NCBI GenBank assembly: GCA_016839245.1
Contig: JAEOUN010000076.1
Location: forward strand, 16,378-80,377
From: Candidatus Thorarchaeota archaeon
GTDB lineage: Archaea; Asgardarchaeota; Thorarchaeia; Thorarchaeales; Thorarchaeaceae
DNA: 64,000 nt
Reading direction: 5' to 3'
Positions within the stretch are counted from its first letter, which is position 1. Each line of letters opens with the position of its first letter. A program made the position numbers and the translations under genes. The notes beneath the pieces are model-generated. The model did not search any database, was not told the origin of the DNA, and was given only the letters and a program-made list of their open reading frames with translations. Positions 26,543 to 35,593 of this stretch are shown here, piece by piece.

Positions 26543-28435
26543 ATGAGAATGCTTCAGATACATAGCGATGGATTCAGCTATGAAGCCAAGCGTAAAGCAC
26601 TAAAGAATGCTGAGGACTTGGAAGAAAAAATCTACAAGACTGATGACTCATGTCTTGTGAACTTCATTGCAGCTGAAACCATTGATGAATCAAATATACG
26701 TGGAGCCGCGGAAAAAACCGCTGACATGATTGCAGCAGCAGCAGACGAGGTAAAAGAAACTAATGTTGTTGTGTATCCTTGGGTCCACCTCTCTGAAACA
26801 CCTGCAAAAGCAAGCAGTGCTATGAAGCTACTCAATATTATTACTACAAATCTCAAAAAACGAGGATTGAATGTTGTCCAAGTTCCCTTTGGGTGGTATA
26901 AAGCATTTGAAATTCATTGTAAAGGTCACCCCCTTGCCGAACGTTCGAAAGTTCTTGATATCTCAAAAGAGATTGCAAAAGCAGCAGACATAGATATCAC
27001 TGATGGCGAAGACCTGACTGCATTACAGGCTGAAGAAAAAGCAACTTCAAAGTTCTATATTATGGAACCTGATGGAAAGCTTACGGATATAAAAGAATTC
27101 AACTACAAAAAGTTTGAAGAATTACAACTCTATGTAAATTATGAAACAGCAAAGGATCGAACTGTCCATGAACCTCCAGCTCATATTGAATTGATGAAAA
27201 ATCTTGAACTAGTGGATTATGAGCCTGGTTCTGATGCGGGGAACTTTCGATGGCCTCCGAGAGGACTTACTCTCAAGAGAGCAATTGAAGAACGAGTCAC
27301 TGCCGAAATGGTCGATTATGGAGCTCATGTGGTTCAGACTCCTCTGATTTACGATTATGAACACCCTTCATTGAAATCATACTTGCATAGATTTCCCTCG
27401 AGACAATATGTTGTAAGATCTGGAGACCGTGACTACTTTGCTCGTTTCTCAGCTTGTTTTGGGCAGTTTCTATTGATATCACAAGCACTTGTGTCTTACA
27501 AACAATTACCATTGAAGTTATTCGAAATAGCTCCTTCATATCGTCGAGAGCAGAGTGGTGAGCTTGCTGGTATGAGGCGCCCTCGTGCCTTCACAATGCC
27601 CGATATTCATGAGATCGTTGCAGATGTTGAGATGGCAAAGGATTCTGTCAATAATCAACTCGTATTCGTTACTAAGTTGATGAATGAATTAGAATTAACC
27701 TATGAGGTGTCCTTTAGAATTCTCAAATCATTCTTTGATGAGAATAGAGAATTCGTCAAAGGAGTAGTTGCAAAGGTAGGGAAACCAGTTATGCTTGAAT
27801 TGTTTGATGAGCGATATGCTTACTTCATTTTCAAAGGTGAGTGGAACGTTGTTGATGAGCAGAAAAAGGCAGCATGCCTTGCTACCATTCAGATTGATGT
27901 TGAAAATGGCGAACGATTCAACATTACGTATGTGGATGAAAACGGAAAAGAACAACATCCTCTAATTCTCCACACATCTCCATCAGGATCAATTGAGCGA
28001 ATACTATACGGTGTCCTTGAACAAGCCAACAAGGACATGAAAGAAGGAAAGGTTCCTCATATTCCTCTTTGGATGACTCCTGTTCAAGTTAGGTTAATAC
28101 CAATTAATGAAACTTTCATTGATTATTGCCACTCTATTGGAGAGGTTCTCGAAAAGGAAGGAATTCGTTACGAGATTGATGACAGGCAACAAACTCTTGG
28201 TAAGAAAATCCGCTCAGCTGAAAAACTTTGGATTCCATATATTGCAGTTATTGGCGACAAAGAAAAAGAGAGCGGAGAACTTGCTGTAAGACGCCGAGAG
28301 CTGAAGGATCAAGTCCAGATGAAGGTAAAGGAGTTAGTAAAGGAGATACATGAAAAGACTAGCTTTGCACCAAGGCAGCGGCTATTACTTCCTCATTTGG
28401 TCTCAGCACAACCAATCTTCTCAAGAGAAGTATAG
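26543..28435 (+). CDS. thrS: Threonyl-tRNA synthetase, archaeal type
   Basis: 630 residues. Residues 1-145 form the archaeal N-terminal editing domain (starts 'MRMLQIHSDGFSYEAKRKA', D-aminoacyl-tRNA-deacylase-like), which removes serine wrongly attached to tRNA-Thr; the bacterial TGS/editing domains are absent. The class II catalytic core follows: motif 2 region 'FEIAPSYRREQSGELAGMRRPRAF', Zn-site candidates Cys (FSACFGQF) and the two His in 'MPDIHEI' and 'LILHTSPSG', and motif 3 'GSIERILYGVLE'. The C-terminal 110 residues are the anticodon-binding domain. GAGGT (26531-26535) lies 7 bases before the ATG. It is preceded by a structured leader and followed by a stem-loop at 28471. This gene is the best evidence that the organism is an archaeon. 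Confidence 0.97.
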   Translation: MRMLQIHSDGFSYEAKRKALKNAEDLEEKIYKTDDSCLVNFIAAETIDESNIRGAAEKTADMIAAAADEVKETNVVVYPWVHLSETPAKASSAMKLLNIITTNLKKRGLNVVQVPFGWYKAFEIHCKGHPLAERSKVLDISKEIAKAADIDITDGEDLTALQAEEKATSKFYIMEPDGKLTDIKEFNYKKFEELQLYVNYETAKDRTVHEPPAHIELMKNLELVDYEPGSDAGNFRWPPRGLTLKRAIEERVTAEMVDYGAHVVQTPLIYDYEHPSLKSYLHRFPSRQYVVRSGDRDYFARFSACFGQFLLISQALVSYKQLPLKLFEIAPSYRREQSGELAGMRRPRAFTMPDIHEIVADVEMAKDSVNNQLVFVTKLMNELELTYEVSFRILKSFFDENREFVKGVVAKVGKPVMLELFDERYAYFIFKGEWNVVDEQKKAACLATIQIDVENGERFNITYVDENGKEQHPLILHTSPSGSIERILYGVLEQANKDMKEGKVPHIPLWMTPVQVRLIPINETFIDYCHSIGEVLEKEGIRYEIDDRQQTLGKKIRSAEKLWIPYIAVIGDKEKESGELAVRRRELKDQVQMKVKELVKEIHEKTSFAPRQRLLLPHLVSAQPIFSREV

Positions 28436-28470
28436 CCCACATACTTATGAAACATCGATTTGCACTAAAA

Positions 28471-28513
28471 GATTGCCGCTGGATTCCTCTGATCCATATA
28501 TTCAGCGGCAATC
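28471..28513 (+). repeat. Stem-loop between thrS and the lysine-dehydrogenase-like gene
   Basis: GATTGCCGCTG (28471-28481) pairs perfectly with CAGCGGCAATC (28503-28513). The stem can extend inwards by three more pairs, one of them G-U. The right arm is followed at once by a second AGCGGCA copy. No T-run follows, so it is not a classical terminator; it may be an mRNA 3' structure, a processing site or a protein-binding site. Confidence 0.45.
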
Positions 28514-28647
28514 AGCGGCACCAATTTCCCAATAATAATACTGTAATTTAATCTTTTTAATATTCTATTCAAGAAAGCGTAATACGATACTGTTTTTACA
28601 GGCATTGCGTCTACATAATGCTGTTATTGTGTCGAGGAGTATATGAG

Positions 28648-29790
28648 ATGAAAATAGGCATAATTGGAAGCGGACAAATGGGAAAAGGGGCCGCTTATGA
28701 TTTAGTTAAGTATGATTCTGTAGAACAGGTTTTGCTAGGCGATATTGATATTGGAAGTGCCGAGACCTTAGCAAAAGAGGTAGGTCCAAAAGCAGAAGCA
28801 GTTTCACTTGATGCCCGGAATCACGGACAACTGGTCAAGTTTTTCAAGGGAGTTGACTCTGTTATCAGTGCTGTGAGCTATACTGTAAATGTACTGCACA
28901 CTGAGGTGGCAATTGAAACTGGCACTCATATGTGCGATTTAGGCGGCGGATGGACAATAGTTGAGAAACAGCTCGAACTTAATGACCAAGCAAAAGACGC
29001 TGGAATTACTGTAGTACCTGATTGTGGACTAGCACCAGGTATGGTGAGTGTTCTTACCCGCAAAGGAATTGAGTATTTTGATAGGCCTGAGAGTGTAAAG
29101 ATTCGTGTAGGCGGACTACAACAAGAACCAAGACCACCTCTTAACTATTCTCTGATTTTTTCTGTTGAAGGATTAATCAATGAATATGTTGAACAGTGTG
29201 TCACACTCCGAGAAGGAAAAATTGTCATGGAGGATCCTCTTGTAGGATTTGAGGAGATTGTATTTCCAGAACCATATGGGAAGCTTGAGGCCTTCAATAC
29301 AAGTGGCGGCACATCCACACTTCCACATACATACTTGGGGAAGGTAAAGGAATTGGATTACAAGACAATTCGATATCCTGGACATGGTCATAAGATGTGG
29401 TGCATTATGAAACTTGGGCTCATGGATAGTAAGCCTGTGGAGATTGATGGTGCAAAAATTAAGCCACGGAGAGTCTTAGAAACCCTGCTCGAAAAGCATC
29501 TACCTCCAACCGGTAAAGATGTCACTCTTATTCGGACTACTATCGAGGGATGGAAAGGGACTGAATGGAGAAAGGTGGAGTATGAGGTGATTGATCTCTT
29601 TGATGAGGAGACTGGTCTAACCTCTATGATGCGAACAACCTCATTTCCTGCAGCTGTTACAGCTATGATGATGGCAGATGGTAGAATACAGGATAGAGGT
29701 GTGCTAACTCCTGAAAGGTGTATTCCTCCAGATATCTTTATTCAGGAGCTTAAAGAACGAGGGATCAATATCAAACAGAGAATTGTGTAG
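28648..29790 (+). CDS. Saccharopine dehydrogenase-like / lysine 6-dehydrogenase-like oxidoreductase
   Basis: 380 residues from ATG 28648, which has GGAG (28636-28639) at 8 bases and directly precedes the Rossmann strand 'KIGIIGSGQMGKGAA'; an upstream ATG at 28618 adds ten unneeded residues. The segment 'HMCDLGGGWTIV' followed by 'GITVVPDCGLAPGM' is typical of the lysine 6-dehydrogenase/saccharopine reductase-like family. The known thermophilic lysine dehydrogenases deaminate the epsilon-amino group of lysine with NAD+, giving piperideine-6-carboxylate. Whether lysine is the substrate here is inference. No lysine biosynthesis genes are close. Soluble, cytoplasmic. Confidence 0.85.
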   Translation: MKIGIIGSGQMGKGAAYDLVKYDSVEQVLLGDIDIGSAETLAKEVGPKAEAVSLDARNHGQLVKFFKGVDSVISAVSYTVNVLHTEVAIETGTHMCDLGGGWTIVEKQLELNDQAKDAGITVVPDCGLAPGMVSVLTRKGIEYFDRPESVKIRVGGLQQEPRPPLNYSLIFSVEGLINEYVEQCVTLREGKIVMEDPLVGFEEIVFPEPYGKLEAFNTSGGTSTLPHTYLGKVKELDYKTIRYPGHGHKMWCIMKLGLMDSKPVEIDGAKIKPRRVLETLLEKHLPPTGKDVTLIRTTIEGWKGTEWRKVEYEVIDLFDEETGLTSMMRTTSFPAAVTAMMMADGRIQDRGVLTPERCIPPDIFIQELKERGINIKQRIV

Positions 29791-29855
29791 CCAGTAAAAT
29801 TTTCTAATCTTGCGCAAAAGGAAAGCGCTATTCTTATTCCATGGACTGAATACAT

Positions 29856-30764
29856 ATGATTCGACAGATATCGGAAGACTTGGTAGATATTATCAATCCT
29901 CTCCTTCCTAAGATGAGAGCAAGAATAGGTGAGGACGCATTACCCCCGAATTTTGAAGAGAGTGTTAAGAAATCTATTGCAGAAGGAAAATCCACTCTCT
30001 ATGGTGTCTTTAATGAGGATGATAATCTTCTCGGATTTGGTCTATGGAGAAACATCGCTAAAGGAATCTCTTTTGTTTTTGCAGATGATTTCAAACTTGA
30101 AAATGATCTCATTAGTACAATTCTCAATAATCATTCAAAAGAATGCTCAGCAGTAATGGCTGCAGGTCCTTGGGTTACCAAGTCGATTTCTGACCATCTT
30201 ATTAATATTGGATTTAGAAAACTTGACCGCGCGTATATGACCCTCCCACGTAAAACTATAGAAAATATGGATTCTATTAATCTTCCTTCAGGAATGAGTT
30301 TTGAAATATATGAAGAAAAGCAAAGAGATGCAGTTTCATCGGTTATGTTCAAAGGTAATGATGGTCATATTGATCAAATTGTATTTCCAAACTTTTTCAG
30401 CAATATTGAGAAATGCAAAGAATTGCTGAAAAATATTGAGAACAGTGTCTATGGAGAATACAAGAGACCATATTCTTGGGTACTGAAAAAAGAAGACAGT
30501 ATTATCGGAGCCTGTTTCCTAACAATTCGTGAGAAAGGAGAATCTGGTTACATTCCTGATATTGTGGTTGATCCTGATTTTCAAGGGCAAAAACTGGGGA
30601 AAGCAATGCTTGTCTACTCCATGAAGAAACTCCTTGAAGGAGAACCTGATGTGGGACAAGTAAGTCTTGATGTTACTCTGGAGAATAATGCTAGATTTCT
30701 CTATCAATCACTCGGATTCAAATTTGTTCAAGAATATTCAATGTATACATGGACATGCAAATAA
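29856..30764 (+). CDS. GNAT-family N-acetyltransferase
   Basis: 302 residues. The C-terminal half is a clear GNAT domain: 'SWVLKKEDSIIGACFLTIRE' (strands 2-4), 'DIVVDPDFQGQKLGKAML' (acetyl-CoA loop, Q-x2-G-x-A) and 'NNARFLYQSLGFKFVQEY'. The N-terminal half is a weaker GNAT-like domain without a good acetyl-CoA loop, as in two-domain acetyltransferases. The next gene encodes a paralogue with the same layout, starting about 30 bp downstream, so the pair is a tandem duplication on one transcript. Substrate unknown. Confidence 0.85.
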   Translation: MIRQISEDLVDIINPLLPKMRARIGEDALPPNFEESVKKSIAEGKSTLYGVFNEDDNLLGFGLWRNIAKGISFVFADDFKLENDLISTILNNHSKECSAVMAAGPWVTKSISDHLINIGFRKLDRAYMTLPRKTIENMDSINLPSGMSFEIYEEKQRDAVSSVMFKGNDGHIDQIVFPNFFSNIEKCKELLKNIENSVYGEYKRPYSWVLKKEDSIIGACFLTIREKGESGYIPDIVVDPDFQGQKLGKAMLVYSMKKLLEGEPDVGQVSLDVTLENNARFLYQSLGFKFVQEYSMYTWTCK

Positions 30765-30794
30765 TTCATCAAGAGGAATATCTTCTCATATACC

Positions 30795-31706
30795 GTGATT
30801 TCTATAATAAATGAAACTACACTAGATGATCTTGATACATTAATTGAAGGGTATCTCAGGCATAAAGAAGAGCCTAAGGTCACTGTTGAAACCATTAAGC
30901 ATCAGATGCAGTCAGGAATCTCTGAGAAAAGAGCTGAAATTGTTGCTGACTTCGATGACTCAGGAAAAGCAAGAGGATTCTTGGTCTATGGATTCAAATC
31001 AAATCGATTTTCAATCATTTTTGCTAATTGGAATTTTGCAATTGAAAAAGAGCTATTTGGCTATGCCATTGAACATTATTCTAAACATACTCGCAATATT
31101 ACCTTCGAATCTGGTTATCCTACACCTTGGATCTCAGAAGAACTTTCTCAATATGCAACCTCGTTAGGATTCGTCAAACATGATCGAGGATACATGCGAC
31201 TTGAACCAATTGAAATTAAATCTCTTTCAGAAGTAGATGGCAACCTATCCTTGGTGAATTTTGACAGTTCACAGATCGAAATAGTGTCGCAACTAGTCTT
31301 CAGATGTGTCAACAACACTATTGATCAAGAATTATTTCCTTATGTTTATGAGACCGTCGACGTGATCAAGCAATTCAAGAAAGATATACTTGATAGTAAG
31401 TATGGTATACACAAATCCAATTATTCTTGGGTCCTCTATGATGGTGAATCTCCAATAGGTGCATGTTTTATGACTGCACAGGAACATACAGGATTTGTCA
31501 TTCATATAGTGATAGATCCCATTTGTAGACAAAGAGGTCTTGGAACTTATCTTTTGAGGTACTCAATTCAAGCATTACTCGAAAATGAACCAGATATATC
31601 TCGAATTGAGCTTGCGGTAATCCTAAGCAATCCTGCATTGAAGATGTATAGATCTATCGGATTTAGAATCTTGAACGAATCGTCAACTTATGTCTGGAAA
31701 AAATAA
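30795..31706 (+). CDS. GNAT-family N-acetyltransferase (tandem paralogue)
   Basis: 303 residues starting at GTG 30795; no ATG is in frame close by. Same two-part layout as the upstream gene: a degenerate N-terminal GNAT-like half and a C-terminal GNAT domain with 'HIVIDPICRQRGLGTYLLRY' (R-Q-R-G-L-G, a better acetyl-CoA loop than in its sister) and 'NPALKMYRSIGFRIL'. Shared landmarks include 'NYSWVL' against 'PYSWVL' and 'DGESPIGACFMTA' against 'EDSIIGACFLTI'. It ends 50 bp before the threonine ammonia-lyase gene on the same strand. Confidence 0.85.
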   Translation: MISIINETTLDDLDTLIEGYLRHKEEPKVTVETIKHQMQSGISEKRAEIVADFDDSGKARGFLVYGFKSNRFSIIFANWNFAIEKELFGYAIEHYSKHTRNITFESGYPTPWISEELSQYATSLGFVKHDRGYMRLEPIEIKSLSEVDGNLSLVNFDSSQIEIVSQLVFRCVNNTIDQELFPYVYETVDVIKQFKKDILDSKYGIHKSNYSWVLYDGESPIGACFMTAQEHTGFVIHIVIDPICRQRGLGTYLLRYSIQALLENEPDISRIELAVILSNPALKMYRSIGFRILNESSTYVWKK

Positions 31707-31756
31707 GATAGGAATACTTAATCAAGACTTTAGTAATTGCATTCCTAGTGGTCACT

Positions 31757-32980
31757 ATGGGTAAGTACAGCTCTCTCTATTCAAAAATTCTGAATGCACG
31801 TGAAGTCCTTCAAGATATCAAACACGTTACACGACTTGATCGCTCATCCACATTCAGTCGGTTGACAGGCGGTGAGGTCTATCTTAAACTTGAGAATCTA
31901 CAAAAGACTGGATCGTTCAAGGTAAGAGGGGCAGCCTATGCAATGTCACGGCTTTCCGATGAAGAGAAAAAGGCTGGAGTAATAGCAGCAAGTGCCGGTA
32001 ATCACGCTCAAGGGGTAGCTTATGCTGCGACTCGCTTAGGTATAAAATCAACCATAGTAATGCCTGTTTTCTCTCCTGTGGCAAAGATTCAAGCAACCGA
32101 AGGATATGGTGCGAACGTGGTTTTGCATGGTAATGTCTTTGATGATGCTCTTGCTTTTGCCCGTGAAACCTCAGAGAAAACTGGAGCTACTTTTCTCCAT
32201 CCCTTTAATGATGAGAATATTATCGCTGGTCAAGGAACAATTGGTCTGGAAATAATAGAAGAATTACCAGATGTAGATGTTATTTCAGTTCCAATAGGTG
32301 GTGGTGGTCTCATATCGGGGATAGCAATTGCCATTAAAGAACAGAGGCCAGAGGTCGAGATCTATGGTGTTGAAGCTGCAAGCGCCGCTGCAATGAAAGC
32401 TTCACTTGAGAAAAGAAAAATTACAGATGTTAAAAAGATGGATACAATTTGTGATGGAATCGCGGTGAAAAAGCCTGGCAAACTCACATTTAGAATTGCT
32501 AAAGATCTTCTTAGCGGAGTTGTTACTATTGAGGAATTGGAGGTTACTCGTACTCTCTTTATGCTTCTTGAACGTTCAAAGATTGTTGTAGAACCAGCTG
32601 GTTGTGTTGGGCTGGCAGCATATCAACACGGTAAAATCGACATAAAAGGAAAGAAAGCAGTTGCTGTTCTCTCCGGAGGAAACGTCGATATGTCTCTAAT
32701 GGGACGACTCGTCCAAAAAGAGCTCTTCCGTATAGGTCGTTGCATTCGTGTACGAGGTAATATCCTAGATAGAGTGGGAAGTATGAATAAAGTACTTTCC
32801 TTGGTTGCTCAGTCTGGCGTTAGTATCGTAGAGATAAATCAGGATAGGTCTGATCCTGACATCGCTCCAAACAGAGCTGAACTTGAGATGATACTTGAGG
32901 TTCCAGACGAAAAGGCTGTGACGAATATGCTGGAACTTCTTAGGATTCACGATTTGCATTTTAGAATATATGAAGACTAA
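31757..32980 (+). CDS. ilvA: Threonine ammonia-lyase with C-terminal ACT domain
   Basis: 407 residues from ATG 31757 (a GTG at 31748 would add three). PLP-dependent fold-type II enzyme: the Schiff-base lysine lies in 'KTGSFKVRGAAYAM' (Lys55), the phosphate loop is 'PIGGGGLISG', and 'SAGNHAQGVAYAA' binds the PLP ring and substrate carboxylate. Residues about 325-407 form one ACT domain ('RCIRVRGNILDRVGSMNKVL'), as in the short form found in many archaea and clostridia (sometimes called tdcB). It deaminates threonine to 2-oxobutanoate, for isoleucine synthesis or for energy. No other isoleucine genes are near, while a threonine dehydrogenase is 5 kb away, so a degradative role is plausible. Confidence 0.93.
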   Translation: MGKYSSLYSKILNAREVLQDIKHVTRLDRSSTFSRLTGGEVYLKLENLQKTGSFKVRGAAYAMSRLSDEEKKAGVIAASAGNHAQGVAYAATRLGIKSTIVMPVFSPVAKIQATEGYGANVVLHGNVFDDALAFARETSEKTGATFLHPFNDENIIAGQGTIGLEIIEELPDVDVISVPIGGGGLISGIAIAIKEQRPEVEIYGVEAASAAAMKASLEKRKITDVKKMDTICDGIAVKKPGKLTFRIAKDLLSGVVTIEELEVTRTLFMLLERSKIVVEPAGCVGLAAYQHGKIDIKGKKAVAVLSGGNVDMSLMGRLVQKELFRIGRCIRVRGNILDRVGSMNKVLSLVAQSGVSIVEINQDRSDPDIAPNRAELEMILEVPDEKAVTNMLELLRIHDLHFRIYED

Positions 32981-32999
32981 CTAATTATTAAAACAAATT

Positions 33000-33018
33000 A
33001 TGGTACATAATGTACCAT
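33000..33018. promoter_or_regulatory. Perfect 8-bp inverted repeat (operator candidate)
   Basis: ATGGTACA (33000-33007) and TGTACCAT (33011-33018) are reverse complements separated by TAA. The repeat lies 20 bp after the threonine ammonia-lyase stop and about 100 bp before a TATA-like stretch (around 33113-33122) that precedes the binding-protein gene. It could control that gene. No T-run follows closely, so a terminator is less likely. Confidence 0.45.
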
Positions 33019-33186
33019 TTAGAGGGGGTAAAAATAACATATGTCAAATTTTCAAAATACTAAGCATTAGGATAGTATTTTTGCTCTCCAAATAGGTTAT
33101 TACCTTGATCTATTATAATATACATGGCATAATCAATTAACATCGAATCTATTGTTGATGTGTGTAATCAATGCTGGGGAATAGTA

Positions 33187-35475
33187 ATGAAATCGTGGAA
33201 TACTGCAATTACTGTTATTGTATCTCTCCTGCTAATGGTTGGATTATTTGGGATTAATTCGACTTATATGTCGATGAATAAACAGAATCCCATTTCTATC
33301 GATAATATAAATGAAATCAGTTCTTTAAATGAGAACGTCTTCATTTGGGAGACCATTGGAAATCCTGATACATTGGACCCTCATGTAGACTACGAGTCAT
33401 TTGGTAATTGGATCTCCTACAATGTCTATGAAACTCTGTATACATACCCTTGGGATAGCTCTCTTTCTACTCTAATTCCACTATTGGCTTCTGGCCCTCC
33501 AACAATCTCAATGGACGGATTGAATTATACTATTGAACTTAGGGAAGGTATCACATTTCATGATGGAACTCCCTTTAACGCTAGCTGTGTAAAGTGGAAT
33601 ATCGAACGAGCCATGAAGATCTTCTATAATGATGGTCCTGTCTGGATTATTGCAGAACGCCTTAAGGGTGGGATTGCTGTTCAAGATGTTGCATATGATA
33701 CTGGATCTTCATCACCTGAATTCATAGATGTTTTTGATAATTGGATTGCGACATCAGGAGCAATTGAGGTTGTCAACACATATACAATCAAATTCATTCT
33801 CAGAGAACCGTACTCACCGTTCATTGCAGCATTGACCTATTCTGTTGGTTCAATGATTAGCCCAAGCTTTGCTATTGCTCATGCAAGTGATGCAATATAT
33901 GCAAGCTGGGAAGATTATGGGGTTGACTATGGCGAATATGAAAACTATATGACAGACCATACTTGTGGTACAGGCCCCTACACATTGACTCAATGGATTC
34001 CGAACGATTATATTAGATTGGATTTAAACTCAGACTATTGGCGAACCTCAACTAGTACCAATGCCGGTTCGATTGATACTGTCTATATTAAAATAAATGA
34101 AAATCTAGCTAGTAGGACACTTAATTTACAAACAGGTATATCTGATGGTTGTTACTGGCCTACTGAAATTGCTCAAGACATTTATAATCCTTATACCGAA
34201 CAATCATTGAATCCTGACATTTATGTGTCAACAGGTGGTGCAACATATAGTGTATCATTTCTCGGATTTAATTTGGGTTCAATGACCACTCCTGATGATA
34301 CCATTATAATGAGTCCGTTTGCAAATAAAGCATTTAGAAAAGCTGCATCATACGCATTCGATTATAACACATTTATTGATACTGCTTTGAATGGAATAGG
34401 TAGGCAAGGTAAGGGACCAATTCCATGTGGTATGTTTGGGTATAATGAAACCTCCTACCAATATGAGTTCAATATTGATGCAGCAGTTGCTGCTTGGAAT
34501 CAAGCTCTAACAGATCCTGATTTCATTGATAGTGTAAATGCTCTGGGTTGCACAATAAAATTCTATTATCCTGCTGAATACGTGACTCGGGAAAAGGGAT
34601 GCCTACTATTAGCAGATGGTCTGAATAATATGGTAGCGCAGGCTGCTGCTGCTGATCCGATTGCTGCTGGTCTTGATATGGAAGTTACTTTTACAGCTCA
34701 GGGCCTTGAGTGGCTTGACTATATTGACTACATCATAGACTGTAGGCTGCCGATCTTCTTTGTAGGGTGGACTCCAGATTATGCTGATCCAGATAATTAT
34801 GTTACTGCATTTTGTTACCATCACGGAACATTTGCTCAGAGAATTGCTTTCAATAACTCCGCCGTAAACAGCTATGTTCTTCAAACAAGAATTGAGGACA
34901 ATCTTGAAACAAGACAGCATTATTATAATCTCATTCATGATATTATGGCTGATGAAACTCCCTACCTCTGGACTTATCAGTCAATTGAATTCAGGACATG
35001 GCGTACATGGGCTCACGGTGATGGTCTGATCTATAATCCAATGCATGACATTTACTTCTATCACATGTATAAATCAGAAATTAACAATACAGTCACACCT
35101 ACTCCTGATACTTCCCCACCGCAGATCGATAGTCCTAGTGATATTACTATTTCATTTGGCGCAACTGGCGTTAACATCACTTGGGTCGCAACTGATGCAA
35201 ACCCAGGAGCTTACGATGTTACGAGAAATGAAGATGTATTTCAAAGTGGTGAATGGAGTGACACAATTACTGTCAGTCTTGATAATCTTTCAGTTGGTCA
35301 GTTTAATTTCACCTGTATTGTTAGGGATCTCGACAATAATACAAACATGGATAGTGTAATAGTTACAGTGACAAATGCGTTTGAATTCAATCAAATCCTC
35401 TTAGCTTCAATCTCACTTGGTTCAATTGCTATAATCACTATCGTTGTGATTTCAATCTCTAAATATCGTAGATAG
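33187..35475 (+). CDS. Oligopeptide-type ABC substrate-binding protein with C-terminal Ig-like domain and anchor
   Basis: 762 residues from ATG 33187 (GGGGA lies 8 bases upstream; the ATG at 33160 would put nine polar residues before the signal peptide). A signal peptide (residues 1-24) leads into a family 5 solute-binding protein: 'WETIGNPDTLDPHVDY' at the start, 'ITFHDGTPFNASCVKWNIERAM' and 'SPFANKAFRKAASYAFDY' are characteristic. Such proteins bind peptides, or sugars in archaea. Residues about 640-725 form an Ig-like domain, and a final hydrophobic helix with a Lys/Arg tail anchors the protein, instead of the usual lipid anchor. No permease or ATPase genes follow, so the transporter partner must be elsewhere. 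Confidence 0.88.
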   Translation: MKSWNTAITVIVSLLLMVGLFGINSTYMSMNKQNPISIDNINEISSLNENVFIWETIGNPDTLDPHVDYESFGNWISYNVYETLYTYPWDSSLSTLIPLLASGPPTISMDGLNYTIELREGITFHDGTPFNASCVKWNIERAMKIFYNDGPVWIIAERLKGGIAVQDVAYDTGSSSPEFIDVFDNWIATSGAIEVVNTYTIKFILREPYSPFIAALTYSVGSMISPSFAIAHASDAIYASWEDYGVDYGEYENYMTDHTCGTGPYTLTQWIPNDYIRLDLNSDYWRTSTSTNAGSIDTVYIKINENLASRTLNLQTGISDGCYWPTEIAQDIYNPYTEQSLNPDIYVSTGGATYSVSFLGFNLGSMTTPDDTIIMSPFANKAFRKAASYAFDYNTFIDTALNGIGRQGKGPIPCGMFGYNETSYQYEFNIDAAVAAWNQALTDPDFIDSVNALGCTIKFYYPAEYVTREKGCLLLADGLNNMVAQAAAADPIAAGLDMEVTFTAQGLEWLDYIDYIIDCRLPIFFVGWTPDYADPDNYVTAFCYHHGTFAQRIAFNNSAVNSYVLQTRIEDNLETRQHYYNLIHDIMADETPYLWTYQSIEFRTWRTWAHGDGLIYNPMHDIYFYHMYKSEINNTVTPTPDTSPPQIDSPSDITISFGATGVNITWVATDANPGAYDVTRNEDVFQSGEWSDTITVSLDNLSVGQFNFTCIVRDLDNNTNMDSVIVTVTNAFEFNQILLASISLGSIAIITIVVISISKYRR

Positions 35476-35593
35476 AAATCTGAAATATCTCGAGATTTAG
35501 AAATTTGTCAGAAACTTTGCAAAGGAAATATAACATTCATCCTGCATCTTCTAACTCTTAGCAGTCGTTCAGTCAATCGTGAGTCGGCTCATT

